A stretch of DNA of 64,000 nucleotides from Lachnospiraceae bacterium (GTDB taxonomy: Bacteria; Bacillota; Clostridia; Lachnospirales; Lachnospiraceae): assembly GCA_022510745.1 (NCBI GenBank), contig JAFLSY010000002.1, positions 62,001 to 126,000 of the forward strand, read 5' to 3'. Position 1 is the first letter of the stretch, and each line of letters opens with the position of its first letter. The notes beneath the pieces are model-generated. The model was not told the origin of the DNA. It made no database searches and saw only the letters and a program-made list of their open reading frames with translations. Positions 34,265 through 42,843 of the stretch are shown here, one piece after another. Made by a program: the position numbers and the translations under genes.

Positions 34265-35356
34265 ATGAAATTACCGGAAGAATTTGACAGTCAGCCCAGA
34301 ATGAGTCTGACCGTGGTACGTACTATCATCGGTGTCACATCATTCATGGTTGTGATCCTGATTTTAGTATTAATATTAAACAGGGACAAAAATGCAAACC
34401 CTACCCCCCAAGCCGGAACCCAGACGGAACAGACGATGGCTCAGATTCCTGATGAATCCGTGCCCTATCCGGGAATTGAAAAAGAGGATGGCCTGACCCC
34501 CGATGATTTTGATTTCTGGGATTTGTATCCGGAAGAATCGGCATCCCCTCTGCCGGAGAATACATCTGAGGAAAAAGTAGAGGAGGATCCTTCTACGGAC
34601 GGCAGACACACGCTGGTGGTGCTGCCTAACGGAGAGGAGGAGTGGGTGCTGATCAGCCCCTATCTGCCAAAGCATGAGTATGACTACACCAAACTTGTCA
34701 TGCAGTCCAATCTGATGAAGTACTATTTGGACGGCAAACTGGTATCCTATGTGGGCGTGGATATTTCCAAATATCAGGATTATATTGATTTTGTAAAGCT
34801 GAAAAAGGCCGGTGTGGATTTTGTTATGATCCGGGTGGGCGCCAGGGGCTACGGCAGCGGACAACTGGCGGTGGACGATTATTTCTCGGAGAATATTAAG
34901 CGCGCCACGGATGCCGGACTTCAGATAGGGCTTTATTTTTTCTCACAGGCGATTACAACGGATGAGGCGGTGGAAGAGGCCAATCTGGTATTAGAGAGTA
35001 TCGGAGACTATGATGTTCGCTATCCCATTGCCTTTGATATGGAATCCATTCCCAACGATACGGCCAGAATAGACAATCTGACCAGAGAGGAAAAAACCAG
35101 AATCGCACAGGCATTTTTAGATACCGTGCAGGAAGCCGGTTACATTCCCATGCTTTACGGCAATAAGGAGTGGCTGATAAAGAAGGTGGATCTATCTAAA
35201 CTGACGGACTATGATATATGGCTGTCCCAAGCCGGAGATTTACCGGACTATCCATATAGATTTACCATGTGGCAGTATAGTAATACCGCATCCATTGACG
35301 GAATAGCCGGGTATGCTAATTTAAACATCAGTTTTATAGACTATTCTGAAAAATAA
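34265..35356 (+). CDS. Membrane-anchored GH25 lysozyme
   Basis: 363 residues. A signal-anchor helix at about residues 20-41 (IIGVTSFMVVILILVLIL) is followed by an acidic, Pro/Glu-rich linker to about residue 120 and then a GH25 muramidase domain: GVDISKYQ, MIRVGARGYGSG, GLYFFSQAIT, and IAFDMES with the catalytic acids. It would cleave the MurNAc-GlcNAc bond of peptidoglycan outside the membrane. Its 3' end overlaps the minus-strand AP2-like gene by 16 bases. Confidence 0.93.
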   Translation: MKLPEEFDSQPRMSLTVVRTIIGVTSFMVVILILVLILNRDKNANPTPQAGTQTEQTMAQIPDESVPYPGIEKEDGLTPDDFDFWDLYPEESASPLPENTSEEKVEEDPSTDGRHTLVVLPNGEEEWVLISPYLPKHEYDYTKLVMQSNLMKYYLDGKLVSYVGVDISKYQDYIDFVKLKKAGVDFVMIRVGARGYGSGQLAVDDYFSENIKRATDAGLQIGLYFFSQAITTDEAVEEANLVLESIGDYDVRYPIAFDMESIPNDTARIDNLTREEKTRIAQAFLDTVQEAGYIPMLYGNKEWLIKKVDLSKLTDYDIWLSQAGDLPDYPYRFTMWQYSNTASIDGIAGYANLNISFIDYSEK

Positions 35357-36183
35357 AGTTTATAAAGTTTGTCGGAAACCGGCAGGCGGGTATAGATTTC
35401 AGCATACTCGCCTGCCGTAATATTTTCCAGATAGTTGGGTGTATAGTTTTTGGAGCAGCCGTTTTTCTTCAGAATATCGATCGCTTTATTGTATGCAATG
35501 GCAGCCTCTTCCATGGAGGCGTAAGTACCGATTAAATAATTGCCTTTTACATGGATGCGGGCCTTGTAGACGGGGCCTTTTTTTCCTTCTGTGATCAGGA
35601 CACCATGGTACTGATTGCGGATGATCAGATTTTCACGTCTGAAATCCGTAGAATCCCCATTTTTAAATACATAATCCCTGCCGGGTACGGCATAGTTCTT
35701 GATACCGAAGCGATTTAAGATATTGACCTGCATACCGAAATCAGCAACAAAATAGTGTCCGCCGCGCTTCATGATCTTATGGCTGGCAAAATAGAAAAGA
35801 TCGTCGGTATCGAATTTGAGAATATGCTCTCTGGAATAGTAATAATAAAAATATCGGGAGCGGATATAGATAGGAGTGGGAAAATACATGCCGTTTTCCC
35901 TGAAATTCAGCAGAATTACCCATTTTTCAAAGGGCAGAGCACAGGAAGCGGAATGGTCATCCAAAGCAGGGGGAATATCATTTCGTAACAAGTGATTGGC
36001 TTCCAGATAGGCCGCATGAGCCTGCTCGGGAGTAGGATAGCTGCCCAAGCTGATATGCTTGCATTTATAAGTAACGGAGGAACGGTACACGGTCCGGCCT
36101 TTTTTTTGCGTGGAAGGAAAAACACCCTCTAATTTTTTTTGCATTTTATTATCCATGACTTTCTGTAATCTGCAAACTTTCAT
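35341..36183 (-). CDS. AP2/ERF-like DNA-binding protein with degenerate HNH-like centre
   Basis: 280 residues. A C-terminal stretch (VYKARIHVKGNYLIGTYASMEEAAIAYNKA as two parts, about residues 215-250) has the three-strand-plus-helix pattern of AP2 DNA-binding domains; a second, weaker copy is near the N-terminus (VYRSSVTYKCKHISLGSYP..EQAHAAYLEA). Between them, GDSTDFRRENLIIRN resembles the end of an HNH/homing-endonuclease motif but lacks the catalytic histidines. This suggests a regulator derived from a mobile endonuclease. Start is uncertain (ATG 36183, or internal ATGs). A good promoter lies at 36291-36319 and a dispersed repeat occupies the leader. Confidence 0.72.
   Translation of the reverse strand: MKVCRLQKVMDNKMQKKLEGVFPSTQKKGRTVYRSSVTYKCKHISLGSYPTPEQAHAAYLEANHLLRNDIPPALDDHSASCALPFEKWVILLNFRENGMYFPTPIYIRSRYFYYYYSREHILKFDTDDLFYFASHKIMKRGGHYFVADFGMQVNILNRFGIKNYAVPGRDYVFKNGDSTDFRRENLIIRNQYHGVLITEGKKGPVYKARIHVKGNYLIGTYASMEEAAIAYNKAIDILKKNGCSKNYTPNYLENITAGEYAEIYTRLPVSDKLYKLYFSE
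35381..35416 (+). terminator. Hairpin behind the GH25 gene, inside the AP2-like coding region
   Basis: GGCAGGCGGGTAT (35381-35393) pairs with ATACTCGCCTGCC (35404-35416) with one mismatch, followed by GTAATATTTT. It is 25 bases past the GH25 stop and may end that transcript even though it lies in the opposite-strand gene. Confidence 0.5.
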
Positions 36184-36209
36184 GCAAATTTATTTGCATT
36201 GCGCAGGCA

Positions 36210-36261
36210 CAATATTTGCAATGACTTGCAAGCAAGTCATGTGAAAATTTATTTTTCACAC
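36210..36261 (-). repeat. Dispersed triple-hairpin repeat, copy 1
   Basis: Read on the minus strand it contains TGTGAAAA/TTTTCACA and ATGACTTGC-TT-GCAAGTCAT hairpins, then TTGCAAATATTG. It matches copy 2 (59088-59140, plus strand) at 49 of 53 aligned columns. A further GCAAAT/ATTTGC hairpin lies just beyond, at 36184-36197. It sits between the promoter and start of the AP2-like gene, so it would be in that gene's mRNA leader. Confidence 0.85.
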
Positions 36262-36290
36262 TGCACTCCTGTGAAGAATTTCTTTTCTAA

Positions 36291-36319
36291 AGTATACCAA
36301 ATTTAAGAAAAAAGTACAA
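36291..36319 (-). promoter_or_regulatory. SigA-type promoter of the AP2-like gene
   Basis: Minus strand -35 TTGTAC (36314-36319), 17-base spacer, extended -10 TG-G-TATACT (-10 at 36291-36296). The resulting leader is about 100 bases and contains the dispersed repeat. Confidence 0.75.
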
Positions 36320-36398
36320 ATAAGAAATATTTTGGGATACTGCTGTATAAAATATACAGAGTAGGATTTGGACATCCCTGCTTGGAAAAGAGGACAAG

Positions 36399-37019
36399 AT
36401 GTATAAAAAATATATATTGGCACTGGTACTATTTAATCTGATTATTGTAATGGCGATCATCAATATCACGGCACTTAAGGTCAATCATATTTTGACTACG
36501 CCTGCTTTTTTACTGAATATGGAGAAAACGCTTGCGCCCCCTGTACAGACAAGCTATGAAAAGTTGAATGAAACGGTATCTTCCGGACAGCGCATCATTG
36601 GCTATATCCTGTTAGAGCAGCCGGAGAAAATCACGCTTTCTGAGGAGGATTATGAGGTGCTGCTGCGTATCGTGGAAGCGGAAGCCGGAGGAGAGGATAT
36701 AGAGGGCAGAATGCTGGTGGCCAATGTGGTCTTAAATCGTGTGGCCGATGAACGCTTCCCGGATACGGTGAAAGAAGTAGTGTTTCAAAGAGAGCATGGA
36801 GTGGCTCAGTTTTCACCTGCCTATAGCGGCAGATATGACAGGGTGGTTGTCAGCGAGGATACGATAGAGGCTGTGGACAGAGTTTTGGCAGGGGAAGATA
36901 TATCGGAAGGAGCCTTGTTTTTCGCTTCCCGGAAACATGCAGGCTCTGATAAAATGCGATGGTTTGATGAGCATCTTACATTTTTGTTTTCTCATGGAGG
37001 ACACGAGTTCTTTCATTGA
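36399..37019 (+). CDS. SleB-like cell-wall hydrolase
   Basis: 206 residues. An N-terminal membrane helix (YILALVLFNLIIVMAIINI) anchors a C-terminal hydrolase_2 domain of the SleB/CwlJ family: LLRIVEAEAGGE with the catalytic glutamate near residue 95, then GRMLVANVVLNRV and FSPAYSGRYD. The family are muramidase/transglycosylase-type spore cortex or wall hydrolases; a vegetative role is equally possible. The ribosome site AGAGGA precedes ATG 36399. Confidence 0.88.
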   Translation: MYKKYILALVLFNLIIVMAIINITALKVNHILTTPAFLLNMEKTLAPPVQTSYEKLNETVSSGQRIIGYILLEQPEKITLSEEDYEVLLRIVEAEAGGEDIEGRMLVANVVLNRVADERFPDTVKEVVFQREHGVAQFSPAYSGRYDRVVVSEDTIEAVDRVLAGEDISEGALFFASRKHAGSDKMRWFDEHLTFLFSHGGHEFFH

Positions 37020-37044
37020 TTTTTAACCGTCGGTATGCTATACT
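37016..37044 (+). promoter_or_regulatory. SigA-type promoter of thrC
   Basis: -35 TTGATT (37016-37021, overlapping the stop of the preceding gene), 17-base spacer, extended -10 TG-C-TATACT (-10 37039-37044). About 70 bases of leader precede thrC. Confidence 0.7.
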
Positions 37045-37119
37045 ACTTACAATCGTCTGGAAGGAATCGGACTTGTTAGGAAAATGTATATGCGCATTCC
37101 GCGCGGATAGGAGTTACCA

Positions 37120-38613
37120 ATGGAAGAGATATTATATAAAAGCACCAGAAGCGCTCAGGCTCCGGTGAAAGCATCGGAAGCTATTTTAAAGGGTCTTTCT
37201 GAAGACGGCGGACTGTTTGTACCGGAGAAGATTCCGGTACTGGATGTGAGTTTAAAGGCGCTTTCCCAAATGGGCTATAAGGAAGTAGCTTATGAGGTAA
37301 TGAAGCTGTTTCTGACAGATTTTACGGAAGCGGAATTGAAAGGCTGTATTGAGCGTGCTTATGACGAAAAATTTGATACTGAAGTGATTGCACCCTTAAC
37401 AGAAGCAGAAGGCGCTTATTACTTGGAACTGTTCCATGGTGCGACCATTGCTTTTAAAGATATGGCGCTTTCCATTCTGCCTCATTTGATGATCACTTCG
37501 GCAAGAAAGAATAATGTAAAAAATGATATTGTAATTTTGACCGCTACCAGCGGAGATACCGGTAAGGCTGCTCTGGCTGGCTTCGCGGATGTAGCGGGTA
37601 CTAAGATCATTGTATTTTACCCCAAGCACGGTGTCAGCCCTATTCAGGAAAAGCAGATGGTAACCCAAAAGGGGGAGAACACTTATGTAGTGGGAATCAC
37701 CGGGAATTTTGACGATGCCCAGACAGGAGTGAAGCAGCTTTTTAATGATAAGGAGTTAGAGCGGGAGATGGCAGATGCGGGATTCCAGTTTTCTTCCGCA
37801 AATTCCATCAATATCGGACGTCTGGTACCTCAGATTGTTTATTATGTATATGCATATACCAGACTTTTGGCAGGTGGCAAATTAGGAGAGGGTGAGCAGA
37901 TGAATGTGGTTGTGCCCACCGGAAACTTCGGAAATATTCTGGCCGCATTTTATGCAAAGAATATGGGACTTCCCATTGCAAAATTAATTTGTGCCTCCAA
38001 TGACAATAAGGTCTTGTATGATTTTTTTGCTACCGGTACCTATGATAAAAACAGAGAGTTTGTGCTGACATCTTCCCCGTCCATGGATATTTTGATCTCC
38101 AGTAATCTGGAACGTTTGATTTATCGGATTGCAGGCAATGATGCAGATAAAAACGCAGCGTTGATGAGTGCCTTAAGCGGAGAAGGAAAATACGAGATCA
38201 CCCCTGAAATGAGAGCGCAGTTAACTGATTTCTTTGGCGGCTTTGCAAGTGAAGAGGAAACCGCGGCTACCATTAAACGTATTTATGAGACCTGCGGTTA
38301 TGTGATCGATACCCACACCGCAGTAGCGGCCACGGTTTATGAGAAGTATAAGACTGAATCTCAAGACAATACGAAGACTGTTATTGCTTCCACTGCAAGT
38401 CCCTTCAAATTTACCAGAAGCGTTATGAACGCCATTGATGTAAAATATGATGCCTGGGATGATTTTGCTCTGGTGGATGAACTCTCCAAGCTTGCCAATG
38501 TAGATGTACCCGGGGCCATCGAAGAGATCCGTACCGCTCCCGTTGTACATGATAGAGTGTGTGATAAGGAAGAGATGAAAGCGGTAGTGAAAGAGTTTTT
38601 GAAGCTGACATAA
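37120..38613 (+). CDS. thrC: Threonine synthase
   Basis: Converts O-phosphohomoserine to threonine with PLP. 497 residues, the long (yeast/E. coli-like) class. The PLP lysine is in ELFHGATIAFKDMAL near residue 112; the substrate/phosphate segments TATSGDTGKAALAGF and VVPTGNFGNILAAFYA are present. No other threonine-pathway genes are adjacent. Ends at a terminator shared with the convergent citrate synthase gene. Confidence 0.96.
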   Translation: MEEILYKSTRSAQAPVKASEAILKGLSEDGGLFVPEKIPVLDVSLKALSQMGYKEVAYEVMKLFLTDFTEAELKGCIERAYDEKFDTEVIAPLTEAEGAYYLELFHGATIAFKDMALSILPHLMITSARKNNVKNDIVILTATSGDTGKAALAGFADVAGTKIIVFYPKHGVSPIQEKQMVTQKGENTYVVGITGNFDDAQTGVKQLFNDKELEREMADAGFQFSSANSINIGRLVPQIVYYVYAYTRLLAGGKLGEGEQMNVVVPTGNFGNILAAFYAKNMGLPIAKLICASNDNKVLYDFFATGTYDKNREFVLTSSPSMDILISSNLERLIYRIAGNDADKNAALMSALSGEGKYEITPEMRAQLTDFFGGFASEEETAATIKRIYETCGYVIDTHTAVAATVYEKYKTESQDNTKTVIASTASPFKFTRSVMNAIDVKYDAWDDFALVDELSKLANVDVPGAIEEIRTAPVVHDRVCDKEEMKAVVKEFLKLT

Positions 38614-38659
38614 TTTAATACCAAACAGAAAACATTGAAAAAGCGCGATTTTTTTGTTC

Positions 38660-38692
38660 AAAAAAGCCACTGCACTACTGCAATGGCTTTTT
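38660..38692. terminator. Bidirectional terminator between thrC and gltA
   Basis: AAAAAGCCA-C-TGCA pairs with TGCA-A-TGGCTTTTT around a CTAC loop; T runs on both strands. Confidence 0.88.
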
Positions 38693-38712
38693 GTCATCTA
38701 ATGATATTTCAT

Positions 38713-40077
38713 TTAACGGTACTTAAGAGAAATATAGGATTTGTCTTCACCAATAGGCTTGTAAGCGGGACGGATGATTTTGCCGTTGTTGGCAAGTTCT
38801 TCCAGTCGGTGTGCGCTCCATCCCACGATACGCGCAATAGCAAAGATGGGAGTGTAGAGCTCCATGGGAAGCCCCAGCATATGATAGACGAAGCCGGAGT
38901 AGAAGTCCACATTGATGCTGACGCCCTTGTACATCTGGCGCTCATTGGCAATAAGCTGGGGAGCCAGTCTTTCTACCATGGAGTAAAGGGCAAATTCCTT
39001 TTGCAGTCCTTTTTCCACGGAGAGCTTTTCTACAAAAGTTTTGAAGGATACAGCACGGGGATCTGATTTGGAATAGATAGCGTGTCCTACACCATAAATT
39101 AGACCCGCATGGTCGAACGCTTCCTTGTGCAGAAGCTTCTTTAAGTAATCGGAAACCTCTTCCTCATCCGCCCAGTCTTTAACTGCCTGTTTCATATCCT
39201 CAAACATCTGTACTACCTTGATATTGGCGCCGCCGTGTCGGGGACCTTTTAAGGAACCAATGGCTGCTGCGATCGTAGAGTAGGTGTCCGTCAAAGAGGA
39301 GGTTACCACATGGGTGGTAAAAGAGGAGTTGTTGCCGCCGCCGTGCTCCATGTGAAGCACTAGGGCAATATCCAGTATGCGTGCCTCTAAAGGCGTATAT
39401 GCGCTGTCAGGACGCAGAATATGTAAAATATTTTCCGCGGTGGAAAGCTCAGCTATGGGTTTATGGATGAACAGACTGTTGCCATCATGGTAGTGGCTGT
39501 AAGCCTGATACCCATAAATAGAAAGCATGGGGAATAAGGCAATCAACTGCAGACACTGACGCAGTACATTGGGAATAGATACATCGTCCGCCCTATCATC
39601 ATAGGAGTAGAGCGTAAGGACGCTTCTGGCCAGAGTATTCATCATATCCCTGCTGGGTGCTTTCATAATAATGTCCCGCACAAAACTGGTGGGCAGACTG
39701 CGATATCCGCCAAGCAGTTCCTGAAATTCAGCCAGTTCATGATTGGAGGGCAGTTTACTGAATAAAAGCAGATAGGCAATCTCTTCAAAACCGAAACGGT
39801 TCTCGCTGGTAAAGCCTTCTACCAGATCCTGCACGTCATAGCCGCGGTAAAATAAGCGTCCATGTGCGGGCACTTCTTCACCGTTTACGAGTTCCTTTGC
39901 GCGGACATCGGAAATATGAGTCAGACCTGCCAGAACACCTTTTCCGTTTAAGTCTCTAAGACCTCTTTTTACTTCATATTTTGTGAATAATTCAGAATCT
40001 ATGATACCGGCTTCTTCAGATAACTTTGCAAGCCGTAAAATCTCTGGTGTAATATCGGAATATGTATTGTGCTCCAT
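38713..40077 (-). CDS. gltA: Citrate synthase
   Basis: Condenses oxaloacetate with acetyl-CoA. 454 residues, with the conserved RLFYRGYDVQDLVEGF start of the fold, LVLHMEHGGGNNSSFTTHVV holding the first catalytic histidine, and GHAIYSKSDPRA holding the second. The N-terminus is about 60 residues longer than in the short bacterial type, as in other Clostridia. ATG follows AAAGGAG. A 2-methylcitrate synthase role cannot be excluded. It is a single-gene unit. Confidence 0.94.
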   Translation of the reverse strand: MEHNTYSDITPEILRLAKLSEEAGIIDSELFTKYEVKRGLRDLNGKGVLAGLTHISDVRAKELVNGEEVPAHGRLFYRGYDVQDLVEGFTSENRFGFEEIAYLLLFSKLPSNHELAEFQELLGGYRSLPTSFVRDIIMKAPSRDMMNTLARSVLTLYSYDDRADDVSIPNVLRQCLQLIALFPMLSIYGYQAYSHYHDGNSLFIHKPIAELSTAENILHILRPDSAYTPLEARILDIALVLHMEHGGGNNSSFTTHVVTSSLTDTYSTIAAAIGSLKGPRHGGANIKVVQMFEDMKQAVKDWADEEEVSDYLKKLLHKEAFDHAGLIYGVGHAIYSKSDPRAVSFKTFVEKLSVEKGLQKEFALYSMVERLAPQLIANERQMYKGVSINVDFYSGFVYHMLGLPMELYTPIFAIARIVGWSAHRLEELANNGKIIRPAYKPIGEDKSYISLKYR

Positions 40078-40252
40078 AGGCAGCTCCTTTCTCCGTAAAA
40101 TAAATGATCCATAAAATAAGTGATATTTTTAATATCTTAACATGAGGAATAATTTTGTGGCAAGCTAAAACGCCGATTTCATAAACTTTTCATAAATGAT
40201 GGATTTTTTGTGGAAAGCGTATTACAATAAAACGTAAGCAAAGAATTCGGCC

Positions 40253-40280
40253 TGCAGGTCACGGAATGCAGGTTACAGAA
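40253..40280 (+). repeat. Adjacent 14-base direct repeat before deoC
   Basis: TGCAGGTCACGGAA (40253-40266) and TGCAGGTTACAGAA (40267-40280) are head-to-tail copies with two differences, ending at the deoC ribosome site. Could be a regulator site or mRNA element; otherwise incidental. The rest of 40078-40252 shows no convincing element beyond an A+T-rich region. Confidence 0.5.
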
Positions 40281-40293
40281 AGGTGAAAATAGG

Positions 40294-40971
40294 ATGAAAG
40301 TTTCGGAAATGTTAAGACATGTGGATCATACCAAGCTGCAGGCTTTCACTGCTTGGCAGGATATCGTGAAGCTCTGTGAAGAAGCGATACGCTTCCGTAC
40401 GGCTTCGGTATGTATTCCTCCCGCCTACATCCGGCGTGTACATGAGACCTACGGGGACAAGCTGAATATTTGTACCGTGGTAGGCTTTCCTTTGGGCTAC
40501 AGTGCTACGGCGGCTAAAGCCGCGGAAATAGAACAGGCACTGAAAGACGGCTGTAATGAAATTGATATGGTAATCAATATCAGCGATGTAAAAAACGGGG
40601 ATTACGACAAAGTAAAAGCCGAAATCGCTACACTGAAAAAATGTTGCGGACAGCATGTGTTAAAGGTGATCGTGGAAACCTGCTACCTGACGGAGGAAGA
40701 AAAAATAGCTATGTGCAGGGCGGTAACAGAAGCCGGTGCAGACTATATCAAGACTTCCACGGGTTTTGGTACGGGCGGCGCCACCAAAGAAGATGTGGAG
40801 TTGTTTAAAAAGCATATCGGCCCTAACGTAAAAATAAAAGCAGCGGGAGGCGTAAGCTCTCTTGACGATTTGGCTATGTTTTTGGAGCTTGGATGCGACA
40901 GGGTAGGTACCTCTAAAGCAGTTGCTCTCTGTGAGGAAATGGATCTGGAGGCAGAGTATGGAAAATATTGA
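40294..40971 (+). CDS. deoC: Deoxyribose-phosphate aldolase
   Basis: Cleaves 2-deoxyribose 5-phosphate to glyceraldehyde 3-phosphate and acetaldehyde. 225 residues; the Schiff-base lysine is in DYIKTSTGFGTGGAT near residue 152, with the HTK at residues about 11-13, the ICTVVGFPLG stretch and the second active-site lysine in VKIKAAGG. Its 3' end overlaps pepP by 14 bases. Confidence 0.95.
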   Translation: MKVSEMLRHVDHTKLQAFTAWQDIVKLCEEAIRFRTASVCIPPAYIRRVHETYGDKLNICTVVGFPLGYSATAAKAAEIEQALKDGCNEIDMVINISDVKNGDYDKVKAEIATLKKCCGQHVLKVIVETCYLTEEEKIAMCRAVTEAGADYIKTSTGFGTGGATKEDVELFKKHIGPNVKIKAAGGVSSLDDLAMFLELGCDRVGTSKAVALCEEMDLEAEYGKY

Positions 40972-42760
40972 AATAAAAAGCAGACTGAAGGCGCTGCGGG
41001 AGGAAATGCAGAAAGCGGGCATGGATTTTTATCTGATCCCTACCGCTGATTTTCACAATTCCGAATATGTGGGCGACTACTTTAAAGTACGGGAATTTTT
41101 TTCCGGTTTTACCGGCTCTAACGGTACCTTGCTGATCTGGCAGGAGGGAGCGGGGCTGTGGACGGATGGCCGTTACTTTGTGCAGGCTGAGAAAGAACTG
41201 GAAGGAACAGGTATCGAGTTATTCCGTATGGCGGAGGAAGGTGTTCCCGATATACCGGAGTTTCTGGAAAGCCATATGCAAAAGGGGCAGACTTTGGGTT
41301 TTGACGGCAGAGTGGTAACGGCAAAGGAAGGTGAGAAGCTTGCCAAAATACTTTCTTCCAAGGAGATTACCCTTGCCTGCGAAAAGGATCTGGCACAGGC
41401 TGTATGGGAAGAACGTCCGGCACTCTCTTGTAAGTCTTTGCAATTATTGGAGCTTTCTCTTGCAGGAATGGAAGTAAAGGAAAAGCTGCGTCTGATAAGG
41501 GATGCTCTCAAAAAGGAAAAAGCATCCGCCTTGTTATTTACAAAACTGGATGAACTGATGTGGCTGCTCAATGTGCGGGGCGGGGATATAGAGTGTAATC
41601 CGGTGGCTTTATCCTATGGTTATCTGAGTGAGGAAAAAATGTATTTCTTTGTGCAGGAGGCGGCTTTGGATAAGTCGGCACAGGGTTTTTTCCAAAGTCA
41701 GGGAATAGAGGTGCTTCCTTATGAAACAATAGGCGGCTTTTTAGGGCAGGAAATAAAGGATGATATCGTTTTATTAGACAGCAGCCAGTGCAGTTACAGC
41801 CTCTATAAGAAAGTACAAGCATCAGCCCGGGGGATTGTGGAAGGTATAAGTCCGGCAGAGGCCCTAAAAGCGGTGAAAAATCCGGTAGAACTGGAAAATA
41901 TGAAAAAGGTCTATCTGCAGGATAGCGTTGTACTGACAAAATTTATTTACTGGCTGAAGAAAAATATCGGCAAAGAGAAAATGACAGAATTGTCGGTTGC
42001 TGAATATTTGGATAATTTAAGAAGTAAAATTCCCGGTTTTCTGGAACTGTCATTTCCTACTATTTCGGCCTACGGGGAAAATGCTGCCATGATGCACTAT
42101 GAAGCCACACCGGAAAACTATAAAGAGCTGAAAGCGGAAGGCTTGCTTTTAGTGGACTCAGGAGGGCAGTATTTAGGAGGTACCACCGATGTGACAAGAA
42201 CCGTTGTATTGGGGCCTGTATCGGAGGAAATCAAGCGTCAATACACTGCTGTTGTAGCGGGAATGTTACGATTGAGCAGGGCTCGTTTTCTTTACGGCTG
42301 TTCAGGCAGAAACCTAGATATTCTGGCAAGGGCACCGCTTTGGGATATGGGTATCGACTATAAATGCGGTACCGGCCACGGAATAGGGTATATCCTGAAT
42401 GTCCATGAAGGCCCTCAGAGTATCCGCTGGCGGTTTGCCCAAGGAGCGAGGGAAGCGGTTTTGGAAGAAGGCATGATCGTGTCTGATGAGCCGGGCGTCT
42501 ATATGGCGGGCAGCCACGGTATCCGAATTGAAAATATTCTGGCCGTAAAAAGGGATATAAAAAATGAATCCGGTCAGTTTATGCATTTTGAACAGCTGAC
42601 TTATGTTCCCATAGATTTAGAAGCTATTGATGCGTCATATATGACTAAAGAGGACCGTCTTGCCCTGAATGAGTATCATAGTCAGGTATATGAAAAAATT
42701 TCTCCCTTCTTGGATGAGGAAGAGAAAGAGTGGCTGAAGGAAGTTACAAGATGGATATAA
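40958..42760 (+). CDS. pepP: Xaa-Pro aminopeptidase (M24B, three-domain)
   Basis: 600 residues: two creatinase-like N-terminal domains (to about 160 and 310) and a pita-bread peptidase domain. Metal ligands are visible as Asp in LLVDSGGQYLGGTTDVTRT (two Asp), His in GTGHGIGY, Glu in VSDEPGVY and Glu in IRIENI. It removes N-terminal residues before proline, presumably in the cytoplasm. GGAGG precedes ATG 40958; a frame from 40922 lies within deoC. Similar in size to the eukaryotic-like aminopeptidase P found in Clostridia. Confidence 0.94.
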   Translation: MENIEIKSRLKALREEMQKAGMDFYLIPTADFHNSEYVGDYFKVREFFSGFTGSNGTLLIWQEGAGLWTDGRYFVQAEKELEGTGIELFRMAEEGVPDIPEFLESHMQKGQTLGFDGRVVTAKEGEKLAKILSSKEITLACEKDLAQAVWEERPALSCKSLQLLELSLAGMEVKEKLRLIRDALKKEKASALLFTKLDELMWLLNVRGGDIECNPVALSYGYLSEEKMYFFVQEAALDKSAQGFFQSQGIEVLPYETIGGFLGQEIKDDIVLLDSSQCSYSLYKKVQASARGIVEGISPAEALKAVKNPVELENMKKVYLQDSVVLTKFIYWLKKNIGKEKMTELSVAEYLDNLRSKIPGFLELSFPTISAYGENAAMMHYEATPENYKELKAEGLLLVDSGGQYLGGTTDVTRTVVLGPVSEEIKRQYTAVVAGMLRLSRARFLYGCSGRNLDILARAPLWDMGIDYKCGTGHGIGYILNVHEGPQSIRWRFAQGAREAVLEEGMIVSDEPGVYMAGSHGIRIENILAVKRDIKNESGQFMHFEQLTYVPIDLEAIDASYMTKEDRLALNEYHSQVYEKISPFLDEEEKEWLKEVTRWI

Positions 42761-42810
42761 ACGAAGAAATATCAGATTATAAATTTCTATATTTTTCCTT
42801 CTTTTTTATC

Positions 42811-42839
42811 TTGTAATATGTGCCAAAATTGAATATAAT
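42811..42839 (+). promoter_or_regulatory. SigA-type promoter of the 6S RNA gene
   Basis: -35 TTGTAA (42811-42816), 17-base spacer, consensus -10 TATAAT (42834-42839). Transcription would begin at about 42846, matching the base of the RNA's closing stem. Confidence 0.87.
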
Positions 42840-42843
42840 AAAG

